A DNA stretch of 33,133 nucleotides from assembly GCF_008042275.1 (NCBI RefSeq), contig NZ_RDBK01000043.1, positions 4,562,751-4,595,883 on the forward strand, given 5' to 3'. Shown one piece after another: positions 19,689 to 27,994 of the stretch (positions within the stretch are counted from its first letter, which is position 1; each line of letters begins with the position of its first letter). A program made the position numbers and the translations under genes. The DNA comes from Streptomyces sp. OR43. GTDB taxonomy: Bacteria > Actinomycetota > Actinomycetes > Streptomycetales > Streptomycetaceae. The notes beneath the pieces were generated by a model. That model saw only the letters and a program-made list of their open reading frames with translations. It did not search any database and had not been told where the DNA came from.

Positions 19689-20714
19689 TCAGGCCTCCGG
19701 GGCTTCGAACTTGGAGGTGCGCTGCATGCCGGCCGCGCGGCCCTTGCCCGCGATGACCAGGGCCATCTTGCGGCTGGCCTCGTCGATCATCTCGTCGCCG
19801 AGCATCGCGGAGCCCTTCTTGCCGCCCTCCTCGGAGGTGCACCAGTCGTAGGCGTCGAGGATCAGCTCGGCGTGGTCGTAGTCCTCCTGGGAGGGCGAGA
19901 ACACCTCGTTGGCCGCGTCGACCTGACCGGGGTGCAGGACCCACTTGCCGTCGAAGCCGAGCGCGGCGGCACGGCCGGCGACCTCGCGGTAGGCGTCCAC
20001 GTCGCGGATCTGGAGGAACGGGCCGTCGATCGCCTGGAGATCGTGCGTACGCGCCGCCATCAGGATGCGCATCAGGATGTAGTGGTACGCGTCCGCGCCG
20101 TAGCCGGGCGGCTGCTGACCGACGACCAGCGTCTTCATGTTGATCGACGCCATGAAGTCGGCGGGGCCGAAGATCAGGGTCTCCAGGCGGGGCGAGGCCG
20201 CGGCGATGTCGTCGATGTTGACGAGGCCCTTGGCGTTCTCGATCTGCGCCTCGATGCCGATCTTCCCGACCTCGAAGCCCATGGTCTTCTCGATCTGGGT
20301 GAGCAGCAGGTCCAGCGCGACGACCTGCTGGGCGTCCTGGACCTTCGGCAGCATGATGCAGTCGAGGTTCGGGCCCGCGCCCTCGACGACCGTGATGACA
20401 TCGCGGTACGTCCAGTGCGTCGTCCAGTCGTTGACCCGCACGACCCGGGTCTTGCCCGTCCAGTCGCCGTTGTTCAGCGCGTCGACGATGTGGTGGCGGG
20501 CGCCCTCCTTGGCGAGCGGCGCGCAGGCGTCCTCCAGGTCGAGGAAGACCTGGTCGGCCGGCAGGCCCTGGGCCTTCTCCAGGAACCTCGGATTGGACCC
20601 GGGCACGGCCAGACAGGAGCGGCGCGGGCGCAGCCGGTTCACGGGAGCCGAGGGGCGCGCGGCGGAGCCGCCCGAAAGCGGGGTGGTGGCGGGCGACGGG
20701 CTGGGCACGGTCAT
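19689..20714 (-). CDS. HpcH/HpaI aldolase-family malyl-CoA / beta-methylmalyl-CoA lyase
   Basis: The 341-residue product belongs to the citrate lyase beta subunit-like group: RSCLAVPGSNPRFLEKA, VFLDLEDACAP, IMLPKVQ, IEAQIENAKGLVN (metal-binding Glu), LIFGPADFMASI (metal-binding Asp) and KWVLHPGQVDAANEVFSPS. In the ethylmalonyl-CoA pathway it cleaves beta-methylmalyl-CoA to glyoxylate plus propionyl-CoA, and often malyl-CoA too. The first about 25 residues are low-complexity Ser/Pro. The ATG at 20714 overlaps the mutase stop (ATGA), so it is translationally coupled. Confidence 0.9.
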   Translation of the reverse strand: MTVPSPSPATTPLSGGSAARPSAPVNRLRPRRSCLAVPGSNPRFLEKAQGLPADQVFLDLEDACAPLAKEGARHHIVDALNNGDWTGKTRVVRVNDWTTHWTYRDVITVVEGAGPNLDCIMLPKVQDAQQVVALDLLLTQIEKTMGFEVGKIGIEAQIENAKGLVNIDDIAAASPRLETLIFGPADFMASINMKTLVVGQQPPGYGADAYHYILMRILMAARTHDLQAIDGPFLQIRDVDAYREVAGRAAALGFDGKWVLHPGQVDAANEVFSPSQEDYDHAELILDAYDWCTSEEGGKKGSAMLGDEMIDEASRKMALVIAGKGRAAGMQRTSKFEAPEA

Positions 20715-22723
20715 GCGGGGACCTCCAGAGGGTCGAGCTTGTTCGCTTTCCGGATCTCGTCGACGATACGGCCGATGATCTCCGTGATGCCGAAGTCCTT
20801 CGGGGTGAATACGGCGGCGACACCGGCCTTGATCAGGGCCTCGGCGTCCGCGGGGGGAATGATCCCGCCCGCGATCACCGGGATGTCGCCCGCTCCGGTG
20901 CGGCGCAGCCGGTTCAGTACGTCCGGCACCAGCTCGGCGTGCGAGCCGGACAGGATCGACAGACCGACGCAGTGCACGTCCTCGGCGACGGCGGCCGAGA
21001 CGATCTGTTCGGGCGTGAGGCGGATGCCCTGGTAGACGACCTCGAATCCGGCGTCACGGGCGCGCACCGCGATCTGCTCGGCGCCGTTGGAGTGGCCGTC
21101 GAGGCCCGGCTTCCCGACGAGCAGCCGCAGCCGGCCCGCCGCCAGGTCCTCGGCGGTCCGGGCGACCTTCTCGCGTACGAGAGCCAGCGGGGTGCCCGCC
21201 TCCGCCGTCACCGCGACCGGGGCCGAGGACACCCCGGTCGGTGCGCGGAACTCGCCGAAGACGTCGCGCAGGGCCCAGGACCACTCGCCGGTCGTGACGC
21301 CCGCACGGGCGCATTCGACGGTGGCCTCCATCATGTTCTCGGTGCCCGCCGCGGCCTTCTTCAGCGCGGTCAGCGCCTCGGTGGCGCGCGGCTCGTCCCG
21401 GTTGTCGCGCCACTCGTGGAGCGCGGCCACCACCTTGGCTTCGTTCGCCGGGTCGACCGTCATGATCGCCCCGTCGAGGTCGGCGGTGAGCGGGTTGGGC
21501 TCGGTCGTCCCGTAGATGTTGACGCCGACGATCTTCTCCTCGCCGCCCTCGATCCGGGCACGCCGGGCGGCATGCGAGGAGACCAGCTCGGACTTCAGGT
21601 AGCCGGACTCGACGGCAGCCATGGCGCCGCCCATCTGCTCGATCCGGTCCATCTCGGCGAGCGAGTCGGTGACCAGCTCGTCCACCTTGGCCTCGATGAC
21701 GTGCGAACCGGCGAAGATGTCCTCGTACTCCAGCAGATCGCTCTCGTGGGCGAGGACCTGCTGGATGCGCAGCGACCACTGCTGGTCCCAGGGGCGGGGG
21801 AGCCCCAGCGCCTCGTTCCAGGCGGGCAGCTGGACGGCGCGGGCGCGGGCGTCCTTGGAGAGGGTGACGGCCAGCATCTCCAGCACGATGCGCTGAACGT
21901 TGTTCTCCGGCTGCGCCTCGGTCAGCCCGAGCGAGTTGACCTGGACGCCGTAGCGGAAGCGGCGCTGCTTGGCGTCGGTGATGCCGTAGCGCTCGCGGGT
22001 GACCCGGTCCCAGATGCGGCCGAAGGCGCGCATCTTGCACATCTCCTCGATGAAGCGGACGCCCGCGTTCACGAAGAAGGAGATCCGGGCGACCACATCG
22101 CCGAACTTCTCCTCGGGCACCTGTCCGGAGTCGCGGACCGCGTCGAGCACGGCGATCGCCGTCGACATGGCGTACGCGATCTCCTGGACCGGGGTGGCCC
22201 CGGCCTCCTGCAGGTGGTAGCTGCAGATGTTGATCGGGTTCCACTTCGGGATGCGGTTGACCGTGTACGTGATCATGTCAGTGGTCAGCCGCAGCGAGGG
22301 GCCCGGCGGGAAGACGTGCGTCCCGCGCGAGAGGTACTCCTTGACGATGTCGTTCTGCGTGGTGCCCTGGAGCTTCCCGGGATCCGCGCCCTGCTCCTCG
22401 GCGACGACCTGGTAGAGCGCCAGCAGCCACATCGCGGTGGCGTTGATGGTCATCGAGGTGTTCATCTGCTCCAGGGGGATGTCCTGGAACAGCCGGCGCA
22501 TGTCGCCGAGGTGCGAGACGGGCACACCGACCCGGCCGACCTCGCCGCGGGCGAGGATGTGGTCGGGGTCGTAACCGGTCTGGGTCGGCAGGTCGAAGGC
22601 GACCGACAGACCGGTCTGGCCCTTGGCGAGGTTGCGCCGGTAGAGCTCGTTGGACGCCTCGGCGGTCGAGTGACCGGCGTACGTCCGCATGAGCCACGGG
22701 CGGTCCTTCTGACGGCCGCTCAT
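20711..22723 (-). CDS. meaA: Ethylmalonyl-CoA mutase (MeaA-like), adenosylcobalamin-dependent
   Basis: A 670-residue single-chain B12 mutase. The N-terminal TIM barrel carries RPWLMRTYAGHSTAEASNE, LSVAFDLPTQTGYDPDH and TINATAMWLLALY, all methylmalonyl-CoA mutase-family signatures. The C-terminal B12-binding domain has the DxHxxG motif DGHSNG with the cobalt-ligating His at H544, then GLSILSGSH and IAGGIIP. It would rearrange (2R)-ethylmalonyl-CoA to (2S)-methylsuccinyl-CoA. The length and fused B12 domain fit MeaA/Ecm rather than the two-subunit methylmalonyl-CoA mutase, and the position directly after ccr supports it. One base separates its start from the ccr stop. Confidence 0.94.
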   Translation of the reverse strand: MSGRQKDRPWLMRTYAGHSTAEASNELYRRNLAKGQTGLSVAFDLPTQTGYDPDHILARGEVGRVGVPVSHLGDMRRLFQDIPLEQMNTSMTINATAMWLLALYQVVAEEQGADPGKLQGTTQNDIVKEYLSRGTHVFPPGPSLRLTTDMITYTVNRIPKWNPINICSYHLQEAGATPVQEIAYAMSTAIAVLDAVRDSGQVPEEKFGDVVARISFFVNAGVRFIEEMCKMRAFGRIWDRVTRERYGITDAKQRRFRYGVQVNSLGLTEAQPENNVQRIVLEMLAVTLSKDARARAVQLPAWNEALGLPRPWDQQWSLRIQQVLAHESDLLEYEDIFAGSHVIEAKVDELVTDSLAEMDRIEQMGGAMAAVESGYLKSELVSSHAARRARIEGGEEKIVGVNIYGTTEPNPLTADLDGAIMTVDPANEAKVVAALHEWRDNRDEPRATEALTALKKAAAGTENMMEATVECARAGVTTGEWSWALRDVFGEFRAPTGVSSAPVAVTAEAGTPLALVREKVARTAEDLAAGRLRLLVGKPGLDGHSNGAEQIAVRARDAGFEVVYQGIRLTPEQIVSAAVAEDVHCVGLSILSGSHAELVPDVLNRLRRTGAGDIPVIAGGIIPPADAEALIKAGVAAVFTPKDFGITEIIGRIVDEIRKANKLDPLEVPA

Positions 22724-22724
22724 G

Positions 22725-24062
22725 TCAGACGTTCCTGAATCGGTTGATGGCGTCGATGTGCTGCTCGCGCAGCTCCGTGTTGCGCACGCCCAGGCCCTCG
22801 GCGGGCGCCAGCGCCAGGACGCCGACCTTGCCCTGGTGGAGGTTGCGGTGCACGTCGTACGCGGCCTGGCCGGTGTCCTCCAGGGAGTAGACCTTCGACA
22901 GCGTCGGGTGGATCTTCCCCTTGGCGACCAGGCGGTTGGCCTCCCACGCCTCGCGGTAGTTGGCGAAGTGCGAGCCCACGATCTTCTTGAGTGACATCCA
23001 CAGGTAGCGGTTGTCGTACTCGTGGTTGTAGCCCGAGGTCGAGGCGCAGGTGACGATCGTGCCGCCCTTGCGGGTCACGTACACACTCGCGCCGAAGGTC
23101 TCGCGGCCCGGGTGCTCGAAGACGATGTCCACGTCCTCGCCGCCGGTCAGTTCACGGATGCGCTTGCCGAAGCGCTTCCACTCGCGCGGGTCCTGGTTGT
23201 GCTCGTCCTTCCAGAACCTGTAGCCCTCGGCGTTGCGGTCGATGATCGCCTCGGCGCCCATCTTCCGGCAGATCTCCGCCTTCTGGTCGCTGGAGACGAC
23301 ACAGATCGGGTTGGCGCCGCCGGCCAGGGCGAACTGCGTGGCGTACGAGCCGAGTCCGCCGCTCGCGCCCCAGATGAGGACGTTGTCGCCCTGCTTCATG
23401 CCGGCGCCGTTACGGGAGACGAGCTGGCGGTACGCGGTGGAGTTGACCAGCCCCGGAGCCGCAGCCTCCTCCCAGCTGAGGTGGTCCGGCTTCGGCATCA
23501 GCTGGTTGGACTTGACGAGTGCGATCTCTGCCAGGCCGCCGAAGTTGGTCTCGAAGCCCCAGATGCGCTGCTCGGGGTCGAGCATCGTGTCGTTGTGGCC
23601 GTCCGAGGACTCCAGCTCGACCGAGAGGCAGTGCGCGACGACCTCGTCGCCCGGCTTCCAGGCGTTGACGCCGGGGCCGGTGCGCAGGACGACGCCCGCC
23701 AGGTCGGAGCCGATGACGTGGTAGGGCAGGTCGTGGCGCTTGCTGAGGTCGCTGAGCCTGCCGTACCGCTCCAGGAAGCCGAAGGTCGAGACGGGCTCGA
23801 AGATCGACGTCCACACGGAGTTGTAGTTGACCGAGCTGGCCATGACGGCCACCAGGGCCTCGCCAGGACCGAGCTCGGGCACCGGGACGTCCTCGACGTG
23901 GAGGGACTTGCGCGGGTCCTTGTCGCGGCTGGCGACGCCGGCGAACATCTCGGCCTCGTCCTTGTGCACGGTCACCGCGCGGTACGACTCGGGGATGGAC
24001 AGGGCCGCGAAGTCTGCGGGCGTGCTGTCCTGCGATTGGATCGCGTCCAGGATTTCCTTCAC
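22725..24062 (-). CDS. ccr: Crotonyl-CoA carboxylase/reductase
   Basis: A 445-residue medium-chain dehydrogenase/reductase that carboxylates crotonyl-CoA with CO2 and NADPH to ethylmalonyl-CoA. The NADPH-binding loop is WGASGGLGSYA (231-241). The four CO2-binding residues described for Kitasatospora setae CCR (N81, F170, E171, H365) are present at exactly those positions. The start is GTG 24062 with GGAGG six bases upstream. It is the first gene of a tightly packed five-gene operon (gaps 1, overlap 4, 2 and 2 bases), so it sets entry into the pathway and also supplies ethylmalonyl-CoA for polyketide synthesis. From memory, S. coelicolor SCO6473-SCO6467 has this order. Confidence 0.97.
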   Translation of the reverse strand: MKEILDAIQSQDSTPADFAALSIPESYRAVTVHKDEAEMFAGVASRDKDPRKSLHVEDVPVPELGPGEALVAVMASSVNYNSVWTSIFEPVSTFGFLERYGRLSDLSKRHDLPYHVIGSDLAGVVLRTGPGVNAWKPGDEVVAHCLSVELESSDGHNDTMLDPEQRIWGFETNFGGLAEIALVKSNQLMPKPDHLSWEEAAAPGLVNSTAYRQLVSRNGAGMKQGDNVLIWGASGGLGSYATQFALAGGANPICVVSSDQKAEICRKMGAEAIIDRNAEGYRFWKDEHNQDPREWKRFGKRIRELTGGEDVDIVFEHPGRETFGASVYVTRKGGTIVTCASTSGYNHEYDNRYLWMSLKKIVGSHFANYREAWEANRLVAKGKIHPTLSKVYSLEDTGQAAYDVHRNLHQGKVGVLALAPAEGLGVRNTELREQHIDAINRFRNV

Positions 24063-24223
24063 GGTGTGCCTCCGGTGGTGCGGCGTCTGAGGGAACGCTT
24101 GAGGGTCCTGCGGAGCAGGGGGAGCGGTGTTGCGTGGAGGTGTGCCGTCGGTTCGGCGGATGATGCTTCGGCTGCTTGCTCGGTGGAGCAGAAGGGTTTG
24201 CCTGTGACGCAGGCGTCCGGGCG

Positions 24224-24242
24224 CGCAAACACGTGGTTTGCG
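24224..24242. promoter_or_regulatory. Inverted repeat CGCAAAC-N5-GTTTGCG, candidate operator of ccr
   Basis: Seven-base perfect arms (24224-24230 and 24236-24242) flank ACGTG. The site lies 162 bp upstream of the ccr GTG and about 50 bp inside the transcript predicted from the best upstream promoter. It is the most operator-like palindrome in the region; the TetR protein encoded upstream is one possible ligand. Confidence 0.45.
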
Positions 24243-24294
24243 GGGACAGCCGGCGTACGTGAGGTCTCAGCACGCCGGCCGCCCGGACGACTTC

Positions 24295-24323
24295 AACGTA
24301 TGGCACTCCGTGACAGCTGGCAA
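24295..24323 (-). promoter_or_regulatory. Candidate promoter of the ccr operon
   Basis: Read on the minus strand, TTGCCA (24323-24318) and TACGTT (24300-24295) are 17 bp apart, a fair match to the housekeeping promoter pattern. It would give a leader of roughly 225 bases. Confidence 0.4.
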
Positions 24324-24378
24324 GGCACTGGGTGCCAGCAATTTCCCTCAATTGTCATCCGGGTGCCACGCATGAGCA

Positions 24379-24404
24379 ACACGGCGGGCGATTTGCCGCC
24401 ATGT
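24379..24404 (-). terminator. Terminator-like hairpin after the GNAT gene
   Basis: On the minus-strand transcript ACAUGGCGG pairs with CCGCCGUGU (24404-24396 and 24387-24379), nine pairs including one G-U, with an eight-base loop. It begins 27 bases after the GNAT stop and separates that gene from the ccr promoter. Confidence 0.5.
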
Positions 24405-24430
24405 GCCCTGTCTGGGTGGTGCGAGGAGGG

Positions 24431-25240
24431 TCAGGGGGCGGGGCGGTAGACGTACGGCGTCGTCGTGCCCAGCGCCGTGAACCCGAGGCGCTGGAGGATC
24501 GGGCGGCTGTCCTCGGTCGCGTCGACCTGGAGGTAGCGGTAGCCGCGCTCGGCCGCGATCCGGGCCCGGAAGGCGATCAGCGCCCGGTAGACGCCCCTGC
24601 CGCGCCACGCCTCGACCGTGCCGCCGCCCCAGAGCCCGGCGAAGCCCGTGCCCGGGTACAGCTCCATCCGGGCGGAGCTCACCGGCTCGTCGCCCGCCAT
24701 GGCCAGCACCCCGACGAAGTGGTCCGGGTCCTCCTCCAGCCGGGCCAGCACCTGGTGCCGCAGCCGGGACCAGTCCGTGCCGAACGCCTGCCCGTGCGCC
24801 CGCGCCATCAGCTCCACATCGGCCTCGTCACGCACCGTGCGCAGCTGGACGCCCTCCGGGAGCCGCACGGTCATGGGCTGGTCCGCCACCGGCGCGACGA
24901 GGAGGGTCTCCGGCTCCTCGGGCACGAATCCGGCCGCCAGCAGCCGCGCCCCGAGGTCGGCCGGGCGGTCATGGGAGTACAGCTTCCATTCGAACTCCCC
25001 GTACCCGTGCGCGGTGCAGTGGGCGACCTGCGCCGCGATCGCCGCGTCCGCCCGTACGGCGTCCAGATCGGGCGAGGACCAGACGACCGCGTTCCAGTCG
25101 GTGTCCTTGCCCACCTGGCGTACGAAGCCGTCGCCGCGCTCGACACGGACACCGGGGCCGTCCGGTCTGGCTCCCTCGCGCATCTCGCGGTCGAAGGCGG
25201 CCAGCAACTCTTCACGGCGTGCAGTCGTTTGATCGGTCAT
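24431..25240 (-). CDS. GNAT family N-acetyltransferase
   Basis: A 269-residue protein. The C-terminal half is a GNAT domain: GVLAMAGDEPVSSARMELYPGTGFAGLWGGGTVEAWRGRGVYRALIAF, with the acetyl-CoA pyrophosphate loop WRGRGVYRAL, and a final RYLQVDATEDSRPILQRLGF strand. The N-terminal half is longer than a minimal GNAT and may be a degenerate second copy. The acceptor substrate is unknown. The ATG at 25240 gives MTDQTTARREELL; a GTG two codons upstream is possible. Neither has a clear ribosome site. It lies between the TetR gene and ccr on the same strand. Confidence 0.85.
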   Translation of the reverse strand: MTDQTTARREELLAAFDREMREGARPDGPGVRVERGDGFVRQVGKDTDWNAVVWSSPDLDAVRADAAIAAQVAHCTAHGYGEFEWKLYSHDRPADLGARLLAAGFVPEEPETLLVAPVADQPMTVRLPEGVQLRTVRDEADVELMARAHGQAFGTDWSRLRHQVLARLEEDPDHFVGVLAMAGDEPVSSARMELYPGTGFAGLWGGGTVEAWRGRGVYRALIAFRARIAAERGYRYLQVDATEDSRPILQRLGFTALGTTTPYVYRPAP

Positions 25241-25296
25241 CCGCACACCACAGCACCGGGGCGCCGCTCCGGCAACCCGGTTTCGGCGCGCCCCGC

Positions 25297-26112
25297 TCAG
25301 CGCTCCTTGAGGGCCTGCTGGATCGTGCGCATCACTTCGTCCAGCGGCGCGTCCGTCCGGGCCACGGCCACCAGCACCTCGCCCTCCGTGCTCACCGACG
25401 CGGCTGCCGGCTTCGCCGGCTCACTGCCGGCGGTCCGGCCCGCGCCGATCCCCGTCCCGAAGGTGTCCCGGACGATGGCGAACGCCTGGTCCAGCTGCGC
25501 CTCCACGTCACCCTGGCCGTCGGCGCGCAGCCAGCGGCGCAGCACGTGGTTGTGGGCGGTGACCACGGCGGATGCCGCGACCTCCGCCAGCAGCGGATCG
25601 TCGTTGCCCGCGAGGTGGTCGCGCTCGTCGAAGTGGCCCAGCAGATAGCGCGTGAACAGCCGCTCGTAGCGGGCCACCGACGCGATCTCGGCCTGCCGGA
25701 GCGTGGGTACTTCCCGGGTCAGCTTGTAACGGGCCACGGAGACCGCGGGCTTCGCCGCGTACATCCGCATGACTTCCTTGATGCCGCGGCAGACCGTGTC
25801 GAGCGGGTGCTCGTGCGCGGGGGCGGCGTTCAGGACCGCCTCGGCCCTCACCAGCGTGTCGTCGTGGTCCGGGAAGATGGCCTCTTCCTTGGACCGGAAA
25901 TGCCGGAAGAAGGTCCGCCGGGCGACGCCCGCCGCGCCCGCGATCTCGTCGACGGTCGTCGCCTCGTACCCCTTCGTGGCGAAGAGCTCCATCGCCGCCG
26001 CGGCCAGTTCACGGCGCATTTTGAGCCGTTGGGCGGCGGCACGGGTGCCTGCGGCACTTTCCGGGACGTCGGGCGCGGCGGACACACGGGGGGACCTGGC
26101 GGGCTGGGACAT
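25297..26112 (-). CDS. TetR family transcriptional regulator
   Basis: A 271-residue regulator. The DNA-binding domain is at about 30-80: RRELAAAAMELFATKGYEATTVDEIAGAAGVARRTFFRHFRSKEEAIF, a textbook TetR helix-turn-helix. The ligand domain follows (TLRQAEIASVARYERLFTRYL), with a 60-residue Ala/Gly-rich C-terminal extension. The start is uncertain: ATG 26112 (MSQPARSPR) is used here, and ATG 26130 would add six residues. A 14-bp inverted repeat (CTGCAT/GTGCAG) sits at the upstream start, a candidate autoregulatory site. Its neighbours, a 3-hydroxyacyl-CoA dehydrogenase and the ccr operon, suggest control of short-chain acyl-CoA metabolism; this is inference. Confidence 0.9.
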   Translation of the reverse strand: MSQPARSPRVSAAPDVPESAAGTRAAAQRLKMRRELAAAAMELFATKGYEATTVDEIAGAAGVARRTFFRHFRSKEEAIFPDHDDTLVRAEAVLNAAPAHEHPLDTVCRGIKEVMRMYAAKPAVSVARYKLTREVPTLRQAEIASVARYERLFTRYLLGHFDERDHLAGNDDPLLAEVAASAVVTAHNHVLRRWLRADGQGDVEAQLDQAFAIVRDTFGTGIGAGRTAGSEPAKPAAASVSTEGEVLVAVARTDAPLDEVMRTIQQALKER

Positions 26113-26124
26113 GGTGTGAACGTA

Positions 26125-26138
26125 CTGCATCGGTGCAG
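26125..26138. promoter_or_regulatory. Short inverted repeat at the TetR gene start
   Basis: CTGCATCGGTGCAG has 5-bp arms (CTGCA/TGCAG) around a TCGG centre, 13 bp upstream of the chosen TetR start. Autoregulation of TetR genes through such sites is common, but the arms are short. Confidence 0.3.
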
Positions 26139-26212
26139 GAGAGCGCGCCTGTGGGGGCGGGCCGCCCGAGGGGCCGAGCAGCCCGCCCCAGCGGGCGCCC
26201 GGCCCGGACGGC

Positions 26213-27994
26213 TCAGCGGCGGGCATATTCGCGGAAGCCGCGCCCCGTCTTGCGGCCGAGGCAGCCCGCGGCCACCAGATGCTCCAGCAGCGGCGCCGGC
26301 GCGAGGCCCGGGTCGCGGAACTCGCCGTGCAGCACCTTCTCGATGGCGAGCGAGACGTCGAGGCCGACCACGTCCAGGAGCTCGAAGGGCCCCATCGGAT
26401 AGCCGCCGCCCAGCTTCATCGCGGCGTCGATGTCGTCGAGGGTCGCGTAATGCTCCTCGACCATCTTGATCGCGTTGTTGAGGTACGGGAACAGCAGCGC
26501 GTTCACGATGAACCCGGCCCGGTCCCCGCAGTCCACCGGATGCTTGCGCACCTTCCCGCAGACCTCACGGACCGTGGCGTGCACATCGTCCGCGGTGAGC
26601 ACCGTCCGGACGACCTCGACCAGCTTCATCGCGGGCGCCGGGTTGAAGAAGTGCATCCCGATGACGTCCTCGGGCCGCGAGGTGGCCCGGGCGATCGAGA
26701 CGACGGGCAGCGAGGAGGTGGTGGTCGCGAGCACCGCGCCCGGCCGGCACACCTTGTCCAGCGTGGCGAACAGCTGCTGCTTGACCAGCAGGTCCTCGGC
26801 CACGGCCTCGACGGCCAGGTCGACCCCGGAGAAGGAGTCCAGCGACCCCGCCGCGGTGATCCGGGCGAGCGTCTCGTCCCGCGCCCCGGCCGTCAGCCGC
26901 CCCTTGGCGACCGACCGCTCCAGCGACTTGGCGATCCGGACCTTGGCGACGTCCGCCTTCTCCTGGCTGCGCGCGGCGAGCACCACGTCGTACCCGGCCT
27001 TCGCGAAGACCTCCGCGATCCCCGAAGCCATCGTCCCGGAGCCCGCGACGCCGACCGAACGCACCGGGCGGCCCGCGCCCGCCCCGGCGTCCTGCGCCGG
27101 AGTCAGCGCGTCAGGCACGACGGTCTCGCTGCCCGGCTCCGCGTACGTGTAGAAGCCGCGGCCCGACTTGCGGCCGGTCAGCCCCGCCGCGGCGAGCTGG
27201 CCCAGGACGGGTGCCGGGGCGTGCAGCCGGTCGTGCGAGGCGGAGTACATCGCCTCCAGGACGGTACGGGCGGTGTCGATGCCGATCAGGTCCAGCAGCG
27301 CGAGCGGGCCCATCGGCAGACCACAGCCCAGCCTCATCGCCGCGTCGATGTCCTCGCGGGAGGCGTAGTTCGCCTCGTACATGGCGGCGGCCTGGTTGAG
27401 GTAGCCGAACAGCAGGCCGTCGGCGACGAACCCCGGCCGGTCACCGACCGCGACCGGCTCCTTGCCCAGCTCCCGGGCGAGCGCGGTGACGGCCTCCACG
27501 GCCGGCGGCGCGGTCAGCACCGAGGAGACCACCTCGACCAGCTTCATCGCCGGCGCCGGATTGAAGAAGTGCAGGCCGAGGACCCGCTCCGGGTGCTGCG
27601 ACTCCGCGGCGAGACGGGTCACCGACAGGGCGTTGGTGCCGGTGGCGAGGATGGCGGTGGGGGAGACGATCGCGTCGAGCTCGCGGAAGACCTGCTGCTT
27701 GATCTCGTACGTCTCCGGCACGACCTCGATGACCAGATCCGCCTCGGCCGCGGCCTGGAGGTCGGAGAAGGTACGGAACCGGGCGAGGGCGTCGCGCCGC
27801 TCCTCCTCCGTCATCCGCTCGCGCCGCACGGCGCGGGCGGTGGAGGCCTCCAGGGAGGCGACGGCCCGGCGGGCGGTCGCGTCGTCGATGTCGATGCCGA
27901 TGACCTCGCGGCCGGCGCCGGCCAGGACCTCGGCGATGCCGGTGCCCATGGTGCCGAGGCCGACGACGGCAATGGTGCTGAACGGGGTGTCCAT
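26213..27994 (-). CDS. Tandem-duplicated 3-hydroxyacyl-CoA (3-hydroxybutyryl-CoA) dehydrogenase
   Basis: A 593-residue protein made of two complete 3-hydroxyacyl-CoA dehydrogenase units (about 1-285 and 312-593) joined by an Ala/Gly linker. Each has an NAD loop (GLGTMGTGIAEV at 12-23; GSGTMASGIAEV at 318-329) and an HFFNPAPAMKLVEV active-site strand with the His-Glu dyad (H142/E154 and H448/E460). The second unit keeps the Ser and Asn of the human enzyme (S427 for S137, N498 for N208); the first has N121 and D192 there. The second unit is thus the more conventional active site. The start is ATG 27994 with GGAG seven bases upstream. Likely role: NAD-linked 3-hydroxybutyryl-CoA/acetoacetyl-CoA interconversion feeding crotonyl-CoA. 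Confidence 0.93.
   Translation of the reverse strand: MDTPFSTIAVVGLGTMGTGIAEVLAGAGREVIGIDIDDATARRAVASLEASTARAVRRERMTEEERRDALARFRTFSDLQAAAEADLVIEVVPETYEIKQQVFRELDAIVSPTAILATGTNALSVTRLAAESQHPERVLGLHFFNPAPAMKLVEVVSSVLTAPPAVEAVTALARELGKEPVAVGDRPGFVADGLLFGYLNQAAAMYEANYASREDIDAAMRLGCGLPMGPLALLDLIGIDTARTVLEAMYSASHDRLHAPAPVLGQLAAAGLTGRKSGRGFYTYAEPGSETVVPDALTPAQDAGAGAGRPVRSVGVAGSGTMASGIAEVFAKAGYDVVLAARSQEKADVAKVRIAKSLERSVAKGRLTAGARDETLARITAAGSLDSFSGVDLAVEAVAEDLLVKQQLFATLDKVCRPGAVLATTTSSLPVVSIARATSRPEDVIGMHFFNPAPAMKLVEVVRTVLTADDVHATVREVCGKVRKHPVDCGDRAGFIVNALLFPYLNNAIKMVEEHYATLDDIDAAMKLGGGYPMGPFELLDVVGLDVSLAIEKVLHGEFRDPGLAPAPLLEHLVAAGCLGRKTGRGFREYARR

Larger units (their letters stand above)
24063..24430 (-). 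other. 368-bp region upstream of ccr
   Basis: There is no gene here. On the minus strand, in order, it holds a terminator-like hairpin for the upstream GNAT gene, a fair promoter (TTGCCA-N17-TACGTT), an 8-bp inverted repeat (GCCGGCGT 24249-24256 with ACGCCGGC 24272-24279), the CGCAAAC/GTTTGCG repeat, and a leader of about 225 bases ending in the GGAGG ribosome site of ccr. A further GTTTGC half-site lies at 24196-24201. Confidence 0.55.

Noticed and set aside
20939..22738. About 600-codon plus-strand frame opposite the mutase gene
   Set aside because: It lies exactly antisense to the strongly conserved mutase, has no recognisable domain, and its Val/Asp/Gly/Leu-rich composition mirrors the complementary codons.
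24320..24337. Sigma-54-like sequence (TGGCAC ... TTGC on the minus strand) upstream of ccr
   Set aside because: The spacing is eight rather than about five bases, and streptomycetes are not known to have sigma-54.
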